This document shows positions 43,734 to 51,616 of a DNA stretch of 64,000 bases, in pieces. A program made the translations under genes and the position numbers. Each line of letters starts with the position of its first letter. Within the stretch, counting starts at the first letter, position 1. Under the pieces are notes generated by a model. The model was not told the origin of the DNA, ran no database searches, and saw only the letters and a list, made by a program, of their open reading frames with translations. Location of the stretch: NCBI RefSeq assembly GCF_002251295.1, contig NZ_NPJA01000011.1:39639-103638 (forward strand). The letters are read 5' to 3'. The stretch is from Prevotella sp. P5-50 (lineage in GTDB: Bacteria; Bacteroidota; Bacteroidia; Bacteroidales; Bacteroidaceae).

Positions 43734-43793
43734 TTTTCTCGCCATGGCAGAATTAAAGCGAGCTTTATTCTGCTCATCTGGCTTAACGAAAAT
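43734..43793. repeat. Interspersed palindromic element, copy 3
   Basis: It is a direct repeat of copy 2, 80 bases further on, with GCCATGGCAGAATTAAAGCG and GCTTAACGAAAATG. Two adjacent copies suggest local duplication. Confidence 0.8.
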
Positions 43794-43859
43794 GTGTTCT
43801 GTCCATAACCAGAAAATCGACGGAGTGGTTAAGATTTTTTAGTGTCTGTTTAGTAAAAA

Positions 43860-44067
43860 CAATCGGTGCAACAATTGCATAGACTCAGCCCTACCTGCAT
43901 TTCTGCTCGGCTCCCGGTGTAAGCCTGGGATATGAAAGGGTTTTCTTATGGCTCCACCAGCCGCGTGCAGCTTGGCTGTACGATTGCTTCTGTACATATA
44001 TGGAGCCTGCATATTGCCATTTGCACCATGCGCCTTCGAAGTATGACTATGCTACGGCAACCGATTG
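43860..44067 (-). ncRNA. Y-RNA-like structured RNA, unit 3
   Basis: The closing stem pairs CAATCGGT (43860-43867) with ACCGATTG (44060-44067), 8 perfect pairs. On the minus strand it is followed by the loop word TGCCGTA, then the second stem GCATAG/CTATGC (44047-44052 with 43877-43882), and on the 3' side TGTTGC. Next to the second stem is the shared word ACTTCG. The 160-base interior holds a branched fold: GGCTCCA/TGGAGCC (43950 and 44001) enclosing CAGCC/GGCTG and TGTAC/GTACA hairpins. It shares its skeleton with units 1, 2 and 4. It lies downstream of the Ro60 gene on the same strand. Confidence 0.6.
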
Positions 44068-44078
44068 AATTTAAAATG

Positions 44079-44151
44079 GCAGTGCAACAATCGCGATGGG
44101 TGTGAGCTGGTATCTAAACATTCCGAAGTAACCCATTGCTACGGCAACTGC
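44079..44151 (-). ncRNA. Y-RNA-like structured RNA, unit 4
   Basis: The closing stem is GCAGT/ACTGC (44079-44083 with 44147-44151). The second stem is ATGGGT/ACCCAT (44096-44101 with 44131-44136). The internal loop has TGCCGTA on one side and TGTTGC on the other, as in the other units, and ACTTCGGAA follows the second stem. At 73 nt it is the smallest copy. It begins ten bases after the Ro60 stop codon and could be processed from the same transcript. Confidence 0.6.
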
Positions 44152-44160
44152 TAAATTTTG

Positions 44161-45708
44161 TTACAGTTCTATATTTTTAATCTTTTCAATGGCATTTGAA
44201 CCATTTTCAACAGCCTCGAGCAAATCAAAAATTCGGTCACTCCAGCCTGCGATAAGAGTAACATCATCGCGTACAAAGTTTAAAGGCGTAGTACCATAGC
44301 CGTTGAGGTCGAAGAGGTAGAGTTTTGCATTTGGTGCAATCTGCTTATACTTGTCCCATTCTTTGCGAATGGTCTGTTCTGTACCAAAACTGTTCCATAT
44401 CTGACAGTCTGTAAACATCATGACTTTATCCATGACTATGCCTTCGTTGTTTAGATATTCTATGACCTTATAGCCATTGGTTGAATACCCAACTGTACCT
44501 TCAAGTTTGTACATCAGTTCAACGTTGCTCAGAATGCCTGCTGAAGACATGTTAACCACTTTCCAGTCTTCTCCAAATATACCACTGATAACATTTTTAC
44601 AGCGATTTTTAAGTAGCATCGCCAGTACAAGACCTATGTCGAAGTTTTTTACAGAACTCCTTGGACTTATAGGAGTGTACATTGACCCAGACACGTCGCA
44701 TGCCAACAACACTCTTGTGTGCTCATCGAATCCTGCAATATTCCGACTTGTAACAAGAACAGCCTTTTCCAAAGCATCAAGTAGGATATGTGTGTTACCA
44801 TTCCCCACATTAACTAACTCGCGATATGCTGAAAGGAATCGGAAGGGGAATTGCTTAGACCGAATGATTTCATACTCGTCGCAGAGCCGTTTGGCAACAT
44901 CGGTAAGTGCATCTCTCGATACGCCATTTTCAAGGAAATTGCGAAGGTTGCGAAGTAAGGCCATATAGCCTAACTTTCCACTGTCAATAAGCTCTTCCCA
45001 CTTCTTTGCAAAAGCCGTCTGCTTATCTTCTGCTGTTTCAAATTCCTGCTGCCCAAGCGCTGACAGCTCTGTTTCCCATGTGTATGGTATCTCCAGAGAC
45101 TTATTCGTGATTTTGTCGAACACCTTTTGTTGAGCATCATCTTTCGCTCTCGGATGCACAATGAAGAGTGCATCACGAAGTTTTACTTCAAGGTTTCTCT
45201 TGTCATACTTGGCAAACTGATATTCATCGAAGTTGTTGAATGCCTTCTGTAATCCTACCTGAATCTGATGAGATAATTTCGCAAGTTTTTTAGACGGAGT
45301 GCTACCGTCTATGCCAGACACATTCTGACTATTGCGCCACTGATAGCAATGTAGTAGTTCCATAATCTCATCAGCGCGGAGTACAACTTTTTCTATTGCC
45401 TTGCTTACTAGATTGTCTCCGCTATGGTGCTTAGCCAACTCCACTATGAGCAGAAGAGGAACTGATCGCAAATTCATCACCGTACGTGCATATACTGCCA
45501 ATTGGGCGACGAAATGAGCATCACACTTGCCAACAAGGTCGGCAATTCGCTCTATACGTTCATCTGCCGTCTCATAGAACTTGTTGCTTAAGGATGTTGT
45601 AACGACGGCGGTATACAACTCCATCTCTGCAGACATACTGAAGACTTCTGCACCTTCGTGGTTTAGGGTCGCAGATTTTTCCTTGATGATAGTGTTAAAT
45701 TTACTCAT
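44161..45708 (-). CDS. rsr: Ro60/TROVE domain RNA-binding protein
   Basis: Residues about 1-320 are the HEAT-like ring of the TROVE domain (SNKFYETADERIERIADLV, AQLAVYARTVMNLRSVPLLL, SGKLGYMALLRNLRNFLENG). Residues about 330-515 are a von Willebrand A domain with the metal site DVSGSMYTP near residue 337. The length, 515, fits Ro60/Rsr. These proteins bind Y RNAs around the ring and the ends of misfolded RNAs in the cavity, and aid RNA decay or repair. The rtcB gene lies upstream. Promoter S3 and structured RNA units 2 and 1 precede it; units 4 and 3 follow it. Confidence 0.93.
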   Translation of the reverse strand: MSKFNTIIKEKSATLNHEGAEVFSMSAEMELYTAVVTTSLSNKFYETADERIERIADLVGKCDAHFVAQLAVYARTVMNLRSVPLLLIVELAKHHSGDNLVSKAIEKVVLRADEIMELLHCYQWRNSQNVSGIDGSTPSKKLAKLSHQIQVGLQKAFNNFDEYQFAKYDKRNLEVKLRDALFIVHPRAKDDAQQKVFDKITNKSLEIPYTWETELSALGQQEFETAEDKQTAFAKKWEELIDSGKLGYMALLRNLRNFLENGVSRDALTDVAKRLCDEYEIIRSKQFPFRFLSAYRELVNVGNGNTHILLDALEKAVLVTSRNIAGFDEHTRVLLACDVSGSMYTPISPRSSVKNFDIGLVLAMLLKNRCKNVISGIFGEDWKVVNMSSAGILSNVELMYKLEGTVGYSTNGYKVIEYLNNEGIVMDKVMMFTDCQIWNSFGTEQTIRKEWDKYKQIAPNAKLYLFDLNGYGTTPLNFVRDDVTLIAGWSDRIFDLLEAVENGSNAIEKIKNIEL

Positions 45709-45725
45709 TTTATACTCTATTATTA

Positions 45726-45772
45726 TTGTTGTTCATTTTAAAACCAGCATTGTTGTTCATTTTAAAACCAGC
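45726..45772. repeat. 24-bp tandem duplication in front of rsr
   Basis: TTGTTGTTCATTTTAAAACC plus AGC occurs twice with a 24-bp period (45726-45749 and 45750-45772). The second copy provides one strand of the closing stem of RNA unit 1. It covers the region from the unit end to about 18 bases before the rsr start. Confidence 0.85.
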
Positions 45773-45896
45773 GCAACAGGCGTGAAGGAGAGCAACTTTG
45801 CTCGCTATGGCACTTAAGCCGAAAGCCAAAATGGTCGCGAGCTATCTAGAATTTTAGATATTTCCGAAGTATTCCGTCACTACGGCAGCTGATTTT
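45764..45896 (-). ncRNA. Y-RNA-like structured RNA, unit 1
   Basis: Read on the minus strand, the closing stem is AAAATCAGC/GCTGGTTTT (nine pairs with one U-G). Then come TGCCGTA, the second stem GTGACGGA/TCCTTCAC (one mismatch), the word ATACTTCGG, and on the 3' side TGTTGC. Inside are GCTCGC/GCGAGC and GAGCAA/TTGCTC stems. It lies about 55 bases before the rsr start codon, downstream of unit 2. The U-G pair fits the minus strand; on the plus strand it would be a C-A mismatch. Confidence 0.6.
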
Positions 45897-45901
45897 ACGG
45901 T

Positions 45902-45986
45902 AGGTGGCGCAACAAACGTAACGGCTCTGTTATTATGCCTATTGAAAGCTCTGGATCGAAGGAATCCGTCACAACGGCAGCCACTT
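45902..45986 (-). ncRNA. Y-RNA-like structured RNA, unit 2
   Basis: On the minus strand the closing stem is GTGGC/GCCAC, then TGCCGTT, the second stem GTGACGG/CCGTTAC (one G-U), CCTTCGATCC and, on the 3' side, TGTTGC. Unit 2 begins about 33 bases after the predicted transcription start of promoter S3. It is 85 nt. The unit has different stem sequences from the others but the same loop words, which is what a conserved RNA structure shows. Confidence 0.6.
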
Positions 45987-46025
45987 ATTTCTATTTCAAA
46001 GAACTCTTTTGTCGAGTTGACAATG

Positions 46026-46073
46026 CAAAGATACGATAATATATCTGCACAAGTCCTCTCTATATACGTATAA
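46026..46073 (-). promoter_or_regulatory. TATA-NN-TATA promoter S3 (RNA units and rsr)
   Basis: TATACGTATA (46063-46072) is centred 34.5 bp upstream of the minus-strand -7 box TATCTTTG (46033-46026). It lies just after the rtcB stop codon, so rsr and the RNA units can be transcribed independently of rtcB. Confidence 0.7.
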
Positions 46074-46081
46074 CGATTCTT

Positions 46082-47254
46082 TTAGCCTTTTATCACAGCA
46101 ACTGGCAAAAGTCGTGTTTTTACTTTGACGAGGTCTGCCTCGTTGGCTATGACAGTTTCTATGTCCTTGTATGCACCTGAGGCTTCCTGCATGTCATTTT
46201 GATTGCGGATTGCGTGAATGATACCTAGGGCATCCAATCGTTCCACTTCCTCTTTCAAGTTGAGGTCACGGATGGCAGCAGTACGCGACAGCGTTCGCCC
46301 AGCTCCGTGAGAGCATGAACAGAATGACTCAGGATTGCCCAGTCCCTCCACGATGTAGGATGCTGTTCCCTGTGAGCCGGGAATGATCCCAATAACTCCC
46401 TCACGTGCCAGCGTTGCCCCCTTTCGGTGTACAATAACATCCTGCCCGTAGTGCCTTTCCCATGCTGCATAGTTGTGGGCAATATTGATCATTGGTTCAA
46501 ACCCAATCTCTGGAATAGCATCTTTGATGACCTCTTCGATGCGTTTCATCATCAACTTACGGTTACACAGGGCGAAGTCAACACAATATTTCATTTCCTG
46601 CCAGTATGCATTGAACTCGTCGGTTCGTAGAGGAAGAAATGACAGACGAATATCTGGTGAAACCACAGAATACCATCTCTCATTGAGCTTCTTTGCCTTC
46701 TCGTTATAGTAATCACCGACAAATTTTCCAAGATTTCTGGAACCAGAATGGATCATAATCCATAGTGTACCTGTTTCATCCTTCTGTAACTCAATGAAAT
46801 GATTTCCACCACCTAACGTTCCCACTTCTTTGGTAATATATTCCTGACGGCGTTTCACAATTTCCATCTTGTCAATGTCATGTCCGGTAGGTAGGTACTT
46901 TTCGTCCTGAGCCTCTTTGTGGTGGTCCATGCCCAAGGGGATACGCTTTCGTATTCCACGCATTATTTGCTTACGAAGTACATCTGTTGGAATATCTGCG
47001 ACCTTCCAATTTGTCTTTACTGCGCACATTCCACAACCAATATCCACGCCAACGGCATTGGGTATGACGGCATCTTTGCAGGCAAGCACACCACCGATAG
47101 GCATTCCCATACCAGTATGCACGTCGGGCATAATGGCAAGGTGATGGAAGAGGAAGGGCAGGGTAGTCAGATTCTCTATCTGACGCATTGCTGATTTTTC
47201 TACATAGTCTGTCCATATCTTGACGGGACAGTTGTTGATCATCTTTACTTCCAT
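46082..47254 (-). CDS. rtcB: RtcB-type RNA ligase
   Basis: The metal and GTP site residues are all present: MPDVHTGMG, VGVDIGCGMCAV (Asp71, Cys74), GGGNHF (His152), HSGSRNLG (His169) and INIAHNYA (His260). The GMP-accepting histidine is in SCSHGAGRTLSR (His316). RtcB joins RNA 3'-phosphate or cyclic phosphate ends to 5'-hydroxyl ends. At 390 residues it is close to E. coli RtcB (408). Its own -7 box TAACTTTG lies on the minus strand at 47358-47351. It pairs with rsr and is divergent from a WYL regulator, suggesting controlled RNA repair. Confidence 0.95.
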   Translation of the reverse strand: MEVKMINNCPVKIWTDYVEKSAMRQIENLTTLPFLFHHLAIMPDVHTGMGMPIGGVLACKDAVIPNAVGVDIGCGMCAVKTNWKVADIPTDVLRKQIMRGIRKRIPLGMDHHKEAQDEKYLPTGHDIDKMEIVKRRQEYITKEVGTLGGGNHFIELQKDETGTLWIMIHSGSRNLGKFVGDYYNEKAKKLNERWYSVVSPDIRLSFLPLRTDEFNAYWQEMKYCVDFALCNRKLMMKRIEEVIKDAIPEIGFEPMINIAHNYAAWERHYGQDVIVHRKGATLAREGVIGIIPGSQGTASYIVEGLGNPESFCSCSHGAGRTLSRTAAIRDLNLKEEVERLDALGIIHAIRNQNDMQEASGAYKDIETVIANEADLVKVKTRLLPVAVIKG

Positions 47255-47342
47255 AGTCTTTTCTCCTTTTTGTTATTACACATTAATTAAATAATAGTGG
47301 TGCTTCGTAGCTCAGTTCATTGCACATTCTGTTTTTCTTGAA

Positions 47343-47471
47343 TTGCGTTGCAAAGTTAAATATGCACTATGCAATCTTTCTGCGTAACTGAAAAAAGTTA
47401 TAAAAAACAGTCCAATAAGTGCATTTTTTTACTTCTGCGCAAATAGGTTGCGTAGATATTTTGTATCTTTG
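47343..47471. promoter_or_regulatory. Divergent rtcB/WYL promoter region with TGCGYAA half-sites
   Basis: Minus-strand box TAACTTTG (47358-47351) serves rtcB; plus-strand box TATCTTTG (47464-47471) serves the WYL gene. Half-sites of the type TGCGYAA or its reverse occur at 47343-47349 (TTGCGTT), 47381-47387 (TGCGTAA), 47436-47442 (TGCGCAA) and 47448-47454 (TTGCGTA). The last two form an inverted repeat with a 5-bp spacer, just upstream of the WYL -7 box. This fits an operator of the WYL protein. Confidence 0.5.
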
Positions 47472-47499
47472 TGCCAACAATAACAAAATAACGACAATT

Positions 47500-48522
47500 A
47501 TGCCTGCAAACAAGAATGCTTTGATTCGCTACAAAACCATAGATAACTGTCTTCGTAACCGCTATCGCCGATGGACGCTTGAAGATCTGGTTGATGCTTG
47601 CTCGGATGCTTTATATGATATGGAAGGTATTTGTAAAGGAGTCTCTGTTCGTACAGTTCAGGGGGATCTTCAGATGATGCGCTCAGACAAGTTAGGTTAT
47701 AATGCCCCTATCGAAGTATATGACCACAAATACTATCGCTATGCCGACCCAGACTATTCTATTACAGATATGCCTATGTCACAAAACGATTATGAGGTGA
47801 TGAAAGAAGCAGTGGACATGCTTCGTCAGTTGCAGGATTTTGACCAATTCACCGAAATGAGTGATGTCGTTAACCGTTTACAAGATAAACTTGCCGTTTC
47901 CAAGAACAATAGAAAACCCATTGTACATTTTGATAATGTTCCTGACCTGAAAGGACTTCGTTTGCTCAATCCTCTTTATAATTATATTGCACATAAGCAG
48001 ACCCTGAAAATCATGTACCAGTCATTCACGGCTAAAAAACCAACCAAGTTCATTCTGTGCCCCTATCTTTTGAAGGAATTTCGAAATCGATGGTTCTTGT
48101 TTGGATCAAAGGCAGACGATCTTCTTTTGTTCAATCTCCCCATTGACAGAATGGTAAGTGTGGAACCGATAGATATACCATTCCGAGAGAACCCGGAATT
48201 TGACTCCGAACATTTCTTTGATGATGTCATAGGAGTCAGCAAGAATATTCACGAGAGAGCAGAGCGTGTCAAGTTTTGGGCAAATGCAGAGCAGAGCAGG
48301 TATATCAAAACAAAGCCTCTGCATTCCTCTCAGTGCATATTAAGTGAGAATCCTACGGACGGAAGTTGTATTTTCTGTATTGATGTGGTGATAAATTTCG
48401 AGATGTATTCTGTGTTTATGTCCTATGGTGCGGGAGTAAAAATCTTATCCCCACGTAAGTGCTTGAACCATATGAGCCAAGTGCTGAAAGCTGCCGCCTC
48501 TTTGTACGACCAACGTGTATAA
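47500..48522 (+). CDS. WYL-domain transcriptional regulator
   Basis: The ATG at 47500 (MPANKNALIRYKTIDNCL) follows a TATCTTTG box by 28 bases and begins at the helix-turn-helix; the longer upstream reading has no homology-like sequence. Residues 1-70 form the DNA-binding winged helix (TLEDLVDACSDALYD, VSVRTVQGDLQMM). Residues about 160-340 hold the WYL and WCX domains (LKIMYQSFTAKKPTKFILCPYLL, RNRWFLFGSKAD). WYL domains are ligand-binding switches in DNA-damage and phage-defence regulators. Its position divergent to rtcB makes it the probable controller of RNA repair here. Confidence 0.88.
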   Translation: MPANKNALIRYKTIDNCLRNRYRRWTLEDLVDACSDALYDMEGICKGVSVRTVQGDLQMMRSDKLGYNAPIEVYDHKYYRYADPDYSITDMPMSQNDYEVMKEAVDMLRQLQDFDQFTEMSDVVNRLQDKLAVSKNNRKPIVHFDNVPDLKGLRLLNPLYNYIAHKQTLKIMYQSFTAKKPTKFILCPYLLKEFRNRWFLFGSKADDLLLFNLPIDRMVSVEPIDIPFRENPEFDSEHFFDDVIGVSKNIHERAERVKFWANAEQSRYIKTKPLHSSQCILSENPTDGSCIFCIDVVINFEMYSVFMSYGAGVKILSPRKCLNHMSQVLKAAASLYDQRV

Positions 48523-48568
48523 CGTTATTAACTATACGAATAGGAAGATTAGCATGGATTAAATTTGC

Positions 48569-48576
48569 TACTTTTG
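48569..48576 (+). promoter_or_regulatory. -7 box of the Sel1 gene
   Basis: TACTTTTG matches TAnnTTTG. A short palindrome ATAACGTTAT lies 45.5 bp upstream (48519-48528). It does not match TATA-NN-TATA. A 17-codon open frame (48602-48655) lies in the leader. Confidence 0.45.
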
Positions 48577-48659
48577 TAAGCGAAAAATTTCGAAACAAGT
48601 AATGAAGAAGAAAATCTTGTATAGAAACGATATAAGTAACAACTTTGCTGAATAAGAAA

Positions 48660-50909
48660 ATGACCGAGCAAGAACTGCAAAACAAGATAGGTGCAATGCA
48701 CTTGAGATTTTTGGATGATCAAGTACATTATGAAGAGTTTGTAAATGTTCTGATGTGCTACTCTGAGTCATCAGACAATTATGGACAATCTGTAACTGCT
48801 GCACTGCGAGACGGATTGACTAATAGTGAACGCTATTTCAGAATGGAGAGTGCCATCTCTCCACGATCCATCGTGATTGAGAAAAAGAGTAAAGGCTTGA
48901 ACGTTTCTAAGGCAGACATAGAAGGCTGTTATTCTCTATGTTTTATCCTCGATGACGAAAGAAAACTAAAGATGCACTTCGATAGGAAACTGAGTCATTT
49001 GCTCTACATTCTCATTCTCCTCTGTTCTTTAAAAAACGGCTTTTTGGCCGATTTCTTTCTGTCAGAGGACAATTTGCACACTGTTATACAGTTAATCAAG
49101 TTGATTTATCCTCATATGGATGAGAAATCTGCCAGGCTGATGGCCAAGGAACTTGCTTCCGATCGTTCTTTTTCTGATATCCTGCAGAAAATGAAGGCTC
49201 CGCTGGGTGATTGCCTTCGGCAGGCGCAGATAGTAGATGACTTGTATTGGTATATGCCTTATGCTGTCAAACTGAAAAAGAAAAGGCTGTATAAAGTGCA
49301 TATCCCACAGCCCCAGATAGTCTGTCCACCAGAATTTCTTTCCATCTTAGATGCCCTTCCTGATGCCTCTGAGTTTGTTTCAGAAGGATTAGACATAGAG
49401 GAACGAGATATGGAGAACGACTTTGCTTGGGCTAAGGTAGCTGCGGCGCAAGGTAAGGCAGATGGGTTGTATAAATTAGGTGTGTATTATGGAACTGGCG
49501 ATGTGGTATCTCAAGACTACAAGAAATCAAAATACTATTTTGAGGTGGCTGACCAAAGAGGCTGCTTAGATGCCACTTTCGAGTTAGGTGTTTACCACAT
49601 GTTTGGCTTTGGTGTCAAGAAGGATATCCGCAAGGCACTCGCCTATTTTGAGCGTGCTGCCGCTAACGGTCATGCAGAAGCTGCTGCCTACGCAGGACAA
49701 ATCTACAAGTGTGGTACGAATGGTGTGAAGGTGAATCACCAGAAAGCATTCAACCTATATATGATTGCAGCAGAGCGCAATCAGGAAGAAGGTATGATGT
49801 ACGTGATACTTGGATATCTGCTTGGTGAGGGAGTAAAAGCAGACATTGACAAGGCCTACGAATGGTTTCTGAAGGCAGAAGCCTTAGGGTACGAAAGGAT
49901 TAAGACAATTTATGGCATACATTATTTCAACCAAGGTGATAAAGAGTCGCTCGACAGGGCACTCCAACTGTTTAGTGACGGTTGCAAAGCCGGCATTCCC
50001 CAAGCGTTCTTTTTTATGGGGAAAATGATTCATATGGGTTGTTGCAAGACGGACAATGTCAAAGAAGAAATGAAAAAATGGTTTTTGAAAGGTGCATTGT
50101 GTGGTGAACAGATGAGCATTTTGGCGGTGAAGAAGTGTTTTCCTGTTGAATATGCCAAATGCCAGGATAGTCTTGAGAATCAGTTGTCCATGCGCGATAT
50201 CTTCATCAGTCAGGTGCAGTTGATGGGCAATATGTTTTGGGACACCTTCATCCAGTTGGTCGATGCTTACAGGGAACGATGGCATGAGCACTATCTTGCT
50301 GAGATTTGCAAACAGTTGAACATCCACAAGAAACCTGACGGTAACGATAATAACAGGGTACCAGAGCGACGTATCACTATCAGGAAGTCTAAAGGAGGCA
50401 AACTTCCTTATGAGATTGTTTTAACCCTGTTCAATGGTGACGAGATTGTCATTGATAAGATCAATCCCAAATGTCTCACCCTATTCTTACTAACTATCAT
50501 CTGTTCCTACAAGAACGGCTATACTACTATGATGGCTACAGACAAAAACTGCAGGCCGATATTGAAGGAACTGGTGTATTTGGTCAATGGTAATAGTATC
50601 AGCAATCTCGATGACTATGTGGAAGGTATGATGGGGTATGAGAAGGATGAAGAGAAAAAAATAAACGAGGACTACTATAAGCAATATTCTAATATGACTA
50701 AAAAAGCCATTAAAAATGCTGTAGGAGATCGTGATGATGCCAATTACTACCTTTTCAGGTTTGACAGAATTTCAGGAAGGAAGATCTTGAGGCATATTTT
50801 TCTTGATACTCATAATATCGATATTCCGCACGAACTCATGCACCTGGCAGTTAGAATGCCAGATGCTCTTGATGTTTTACAACATGCAGAATATCAGATT
50901 GTTAAATAA
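48660..50909 (+). CDS. Sel1-repeat protein with two copies of an unrecognised domain
   Basis: ATG 48660 (MTEQELQNKIGAMHL) is preferred over TTG 48645. Residues about 250-490 are Sel1-like repeats, for example KADGLYKLGVYYGTGDVVSQ, LDATFELGVYHMFGFGVKKD and EGMMYVILGYLLGEGVKAD. Flanking them are two related regions. The N-terminal one contains YSLCFILDDERKLKMHF and LLYILILLCSLKNGF; the C-terminal one YEIVLTLFNGDEIVIDKI and LTLFLLTIICSYKNGY, followed by MTKKAIKNAV. The same domain is in the proteins at 51046-51603 and 62347-63678. No signal peptide is present. Sel1 repeats mediate protein contacts; the function is otherwise unknown. Confidence 0.75.
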   Translation: MTEQELQNKIGAMHLRFLDDQVHYEEFVNVLMCYSESSDNYGQSVTAALRDGLTNSERYFRMESAISPRSIVIEKKSKGLNVSKADIEGCYSLCFILDDERKLKMHFDRKLSHLLYILILLCSLKNGFLADFFLSEDNLHTVIQLIKLIYPHMDEKSARLMAKELASDRSFSDILQKMKAPLGDCLRQAQIVDDLYWYMPYAVKLKKKRLYKVHIPQPQIVCPPEFLSILDALPDASEFVSEGLDIEERDMENDFAWAKVAAAQGKADGLYKLGVYYGTGDVVSQDYKKSKYYFEVADQRGCLDATFELGVYHMFGFGVKKDIRKALAYFERAAANGHAEAAAYAGQIYKCGTNGVKVNHQKAFNLYMIAAERNQEEGMMYVILGYLLGEGVKADIDKAYEWFLKAEALGYERIKTIYGIHYFNQGDKESLDRALQLFSDGCKAGIPQAFFFMGKMIHMGCCKTDNVKEEMKKWFLKGALCGEQMSILAVKKCFPVEYAKCQDSLENQLSMRDIFISQVQLMGNMFWDTFIQLVDAYRERWHEHYLAEICKQLNIHKKPDGNDNNRVPERRITIRKSKGGKLPYEIVLTLFNGDEIVIDKINPKCLTLFLLTIICSYKNGYTTMMATDKNCRPILKELVYLVNGNSISNLDDYVEGMMGYEKDEEKKINEDYYKQYSNMTKKAIKNAVGDRDDANYYLFRFDRISGRKILRHIFLDTHNIDIPHELMHLAVRMPDALDVLQHAEYQIVK

Positions 50910-50933
50910 TAAACCATAGCAGAAAATCCTTAA

Positions 50934-50993
50934 GTTTATACCTATACAGTTTGCCGTTTTCTTAGGAATGCGGCTACTCTTTTACTACCTTTG
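50934..50993 (+). promoter_or_regulatory. TATA-NN-TATA promoter S4
   Basis: TATACCTATA (50937-50946) is centred 44.5 bp upstream of TACCTTTG (50986-50993), about one helical turn farther than in the other sites. A weaker box TACTCTTT at 50975 would restore the usual spacing. It precedes the two-gene unit at 51046-52309. Confidence 0.5.
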
Positions 50994-51045
50994 CAGCACG
51001 AAATCCAAGGACATTCTGAGGATACATATTAATAAAAATGAATTC

Positions 51046-51603
51046 ATGATAGAGGAGATTAAGAAAACGATTGACGCAATGACAACAGACGAGATGAAGC
51101 AGCGTCTAACTGAATACATGGCCGCAGACCAGCAGTTGATTCCTCGTCCTGTTGCGGTTGAAGTCAGACCCAGTGTCGCCAACAGTAGCAGGTGTCGTTA
51201 CGACGTACTGTTTATTAATGAGAACGGTCAGGAGACTGAGGTGAAATTTCATGACCGATATTCGCGTCTTGTTTATATTTACACCTTACTCCACCCACAA
51301 GGCTATCAGCGTCGTATGGCAGCTGCCAACAACTATAAGGAACTGCAACAACTCTACAGCTTGCTCTATTTCAAGGATAGTGATGCTCTGGTGAAGACAG
51401 TCGAAAGTACCGATTTCGACCACTTCTTCAGTCATTATATCGCCCAATCGCGCAATGCCATCCGCCAGGCTACACCTCATGCCTCAGACTTTGCCATTGA
51501 CCGTCCGCAGTCGCACGACGGAAAGGTACTTATCCCATTCGTGGCACAGGGTGGCACAGTCATCCTTGCCAGTTCGCTTCGTAACCAAATGTCTAATCTT
51601 TAA
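51046..51603 (+). CDS. Protein with the shared unrecognised domain
   Basis: ATG 51046 (MIEEIKKTIDAMTTDEMKQ) is chosen because it follows the -7 box by about 50 bases; the upstream frame would start before the promoter. Residues 1-45 are predicted helical. Residues about 50-150 carry the domain also found in the Sel1 protein and at 62347-63678: YDVLFINENGQETEVKF, LVYIYTLLHPQGYQ, then FFSHYIAQSRNAIRQAT. It resembles a beta-hairpin followed by helices, perhaps a winged-helix-like fold. The gene is 13 bases upstream of the sigma-like gene and cotranscribed with it, so a partner or anti-sigma role is possible but speculative. Confidence 0.65.
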   Translation: MIEEIKKTIDAMTTDEMKQRLTEYMAADQQLIPRPVAVEVRPSVANSSRCRYDVLFINENGQETEVKFHDRYSRLVYIYTLLHPQGYQRRMAAANNYKELQQLYSLLYFKDSDALVKTVESTDFDHFFSHYIAQSRNAIRQATPHASDFAIDRPQSHDGKVLIPFVAQGGTVILASSLRNQMSNL

Positions 51604-51616
51604 TTATTATCACACC

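Noticed and set aside
43950..44007. Possible tRNA (cloverleaf-like stems GGCTCCA/TGGAGCC)
   Set aside because: There is no T-arm or anticodon arm of normal size and no CCA-like end; the fold sits inside RNA unit 3, which better explains it.
47419..47499. Longer start for the WYL regulator
   Set aside because: It would begin upstream of the TATCTTTG box and within the likely operator.
51455..51616. Longer start for the sigma-like factor
   Set aside because: The extra 54 residues overlap the upstream gene in another frame and have no sigma-like pattern; ATG 51617 follows directly after that gene.
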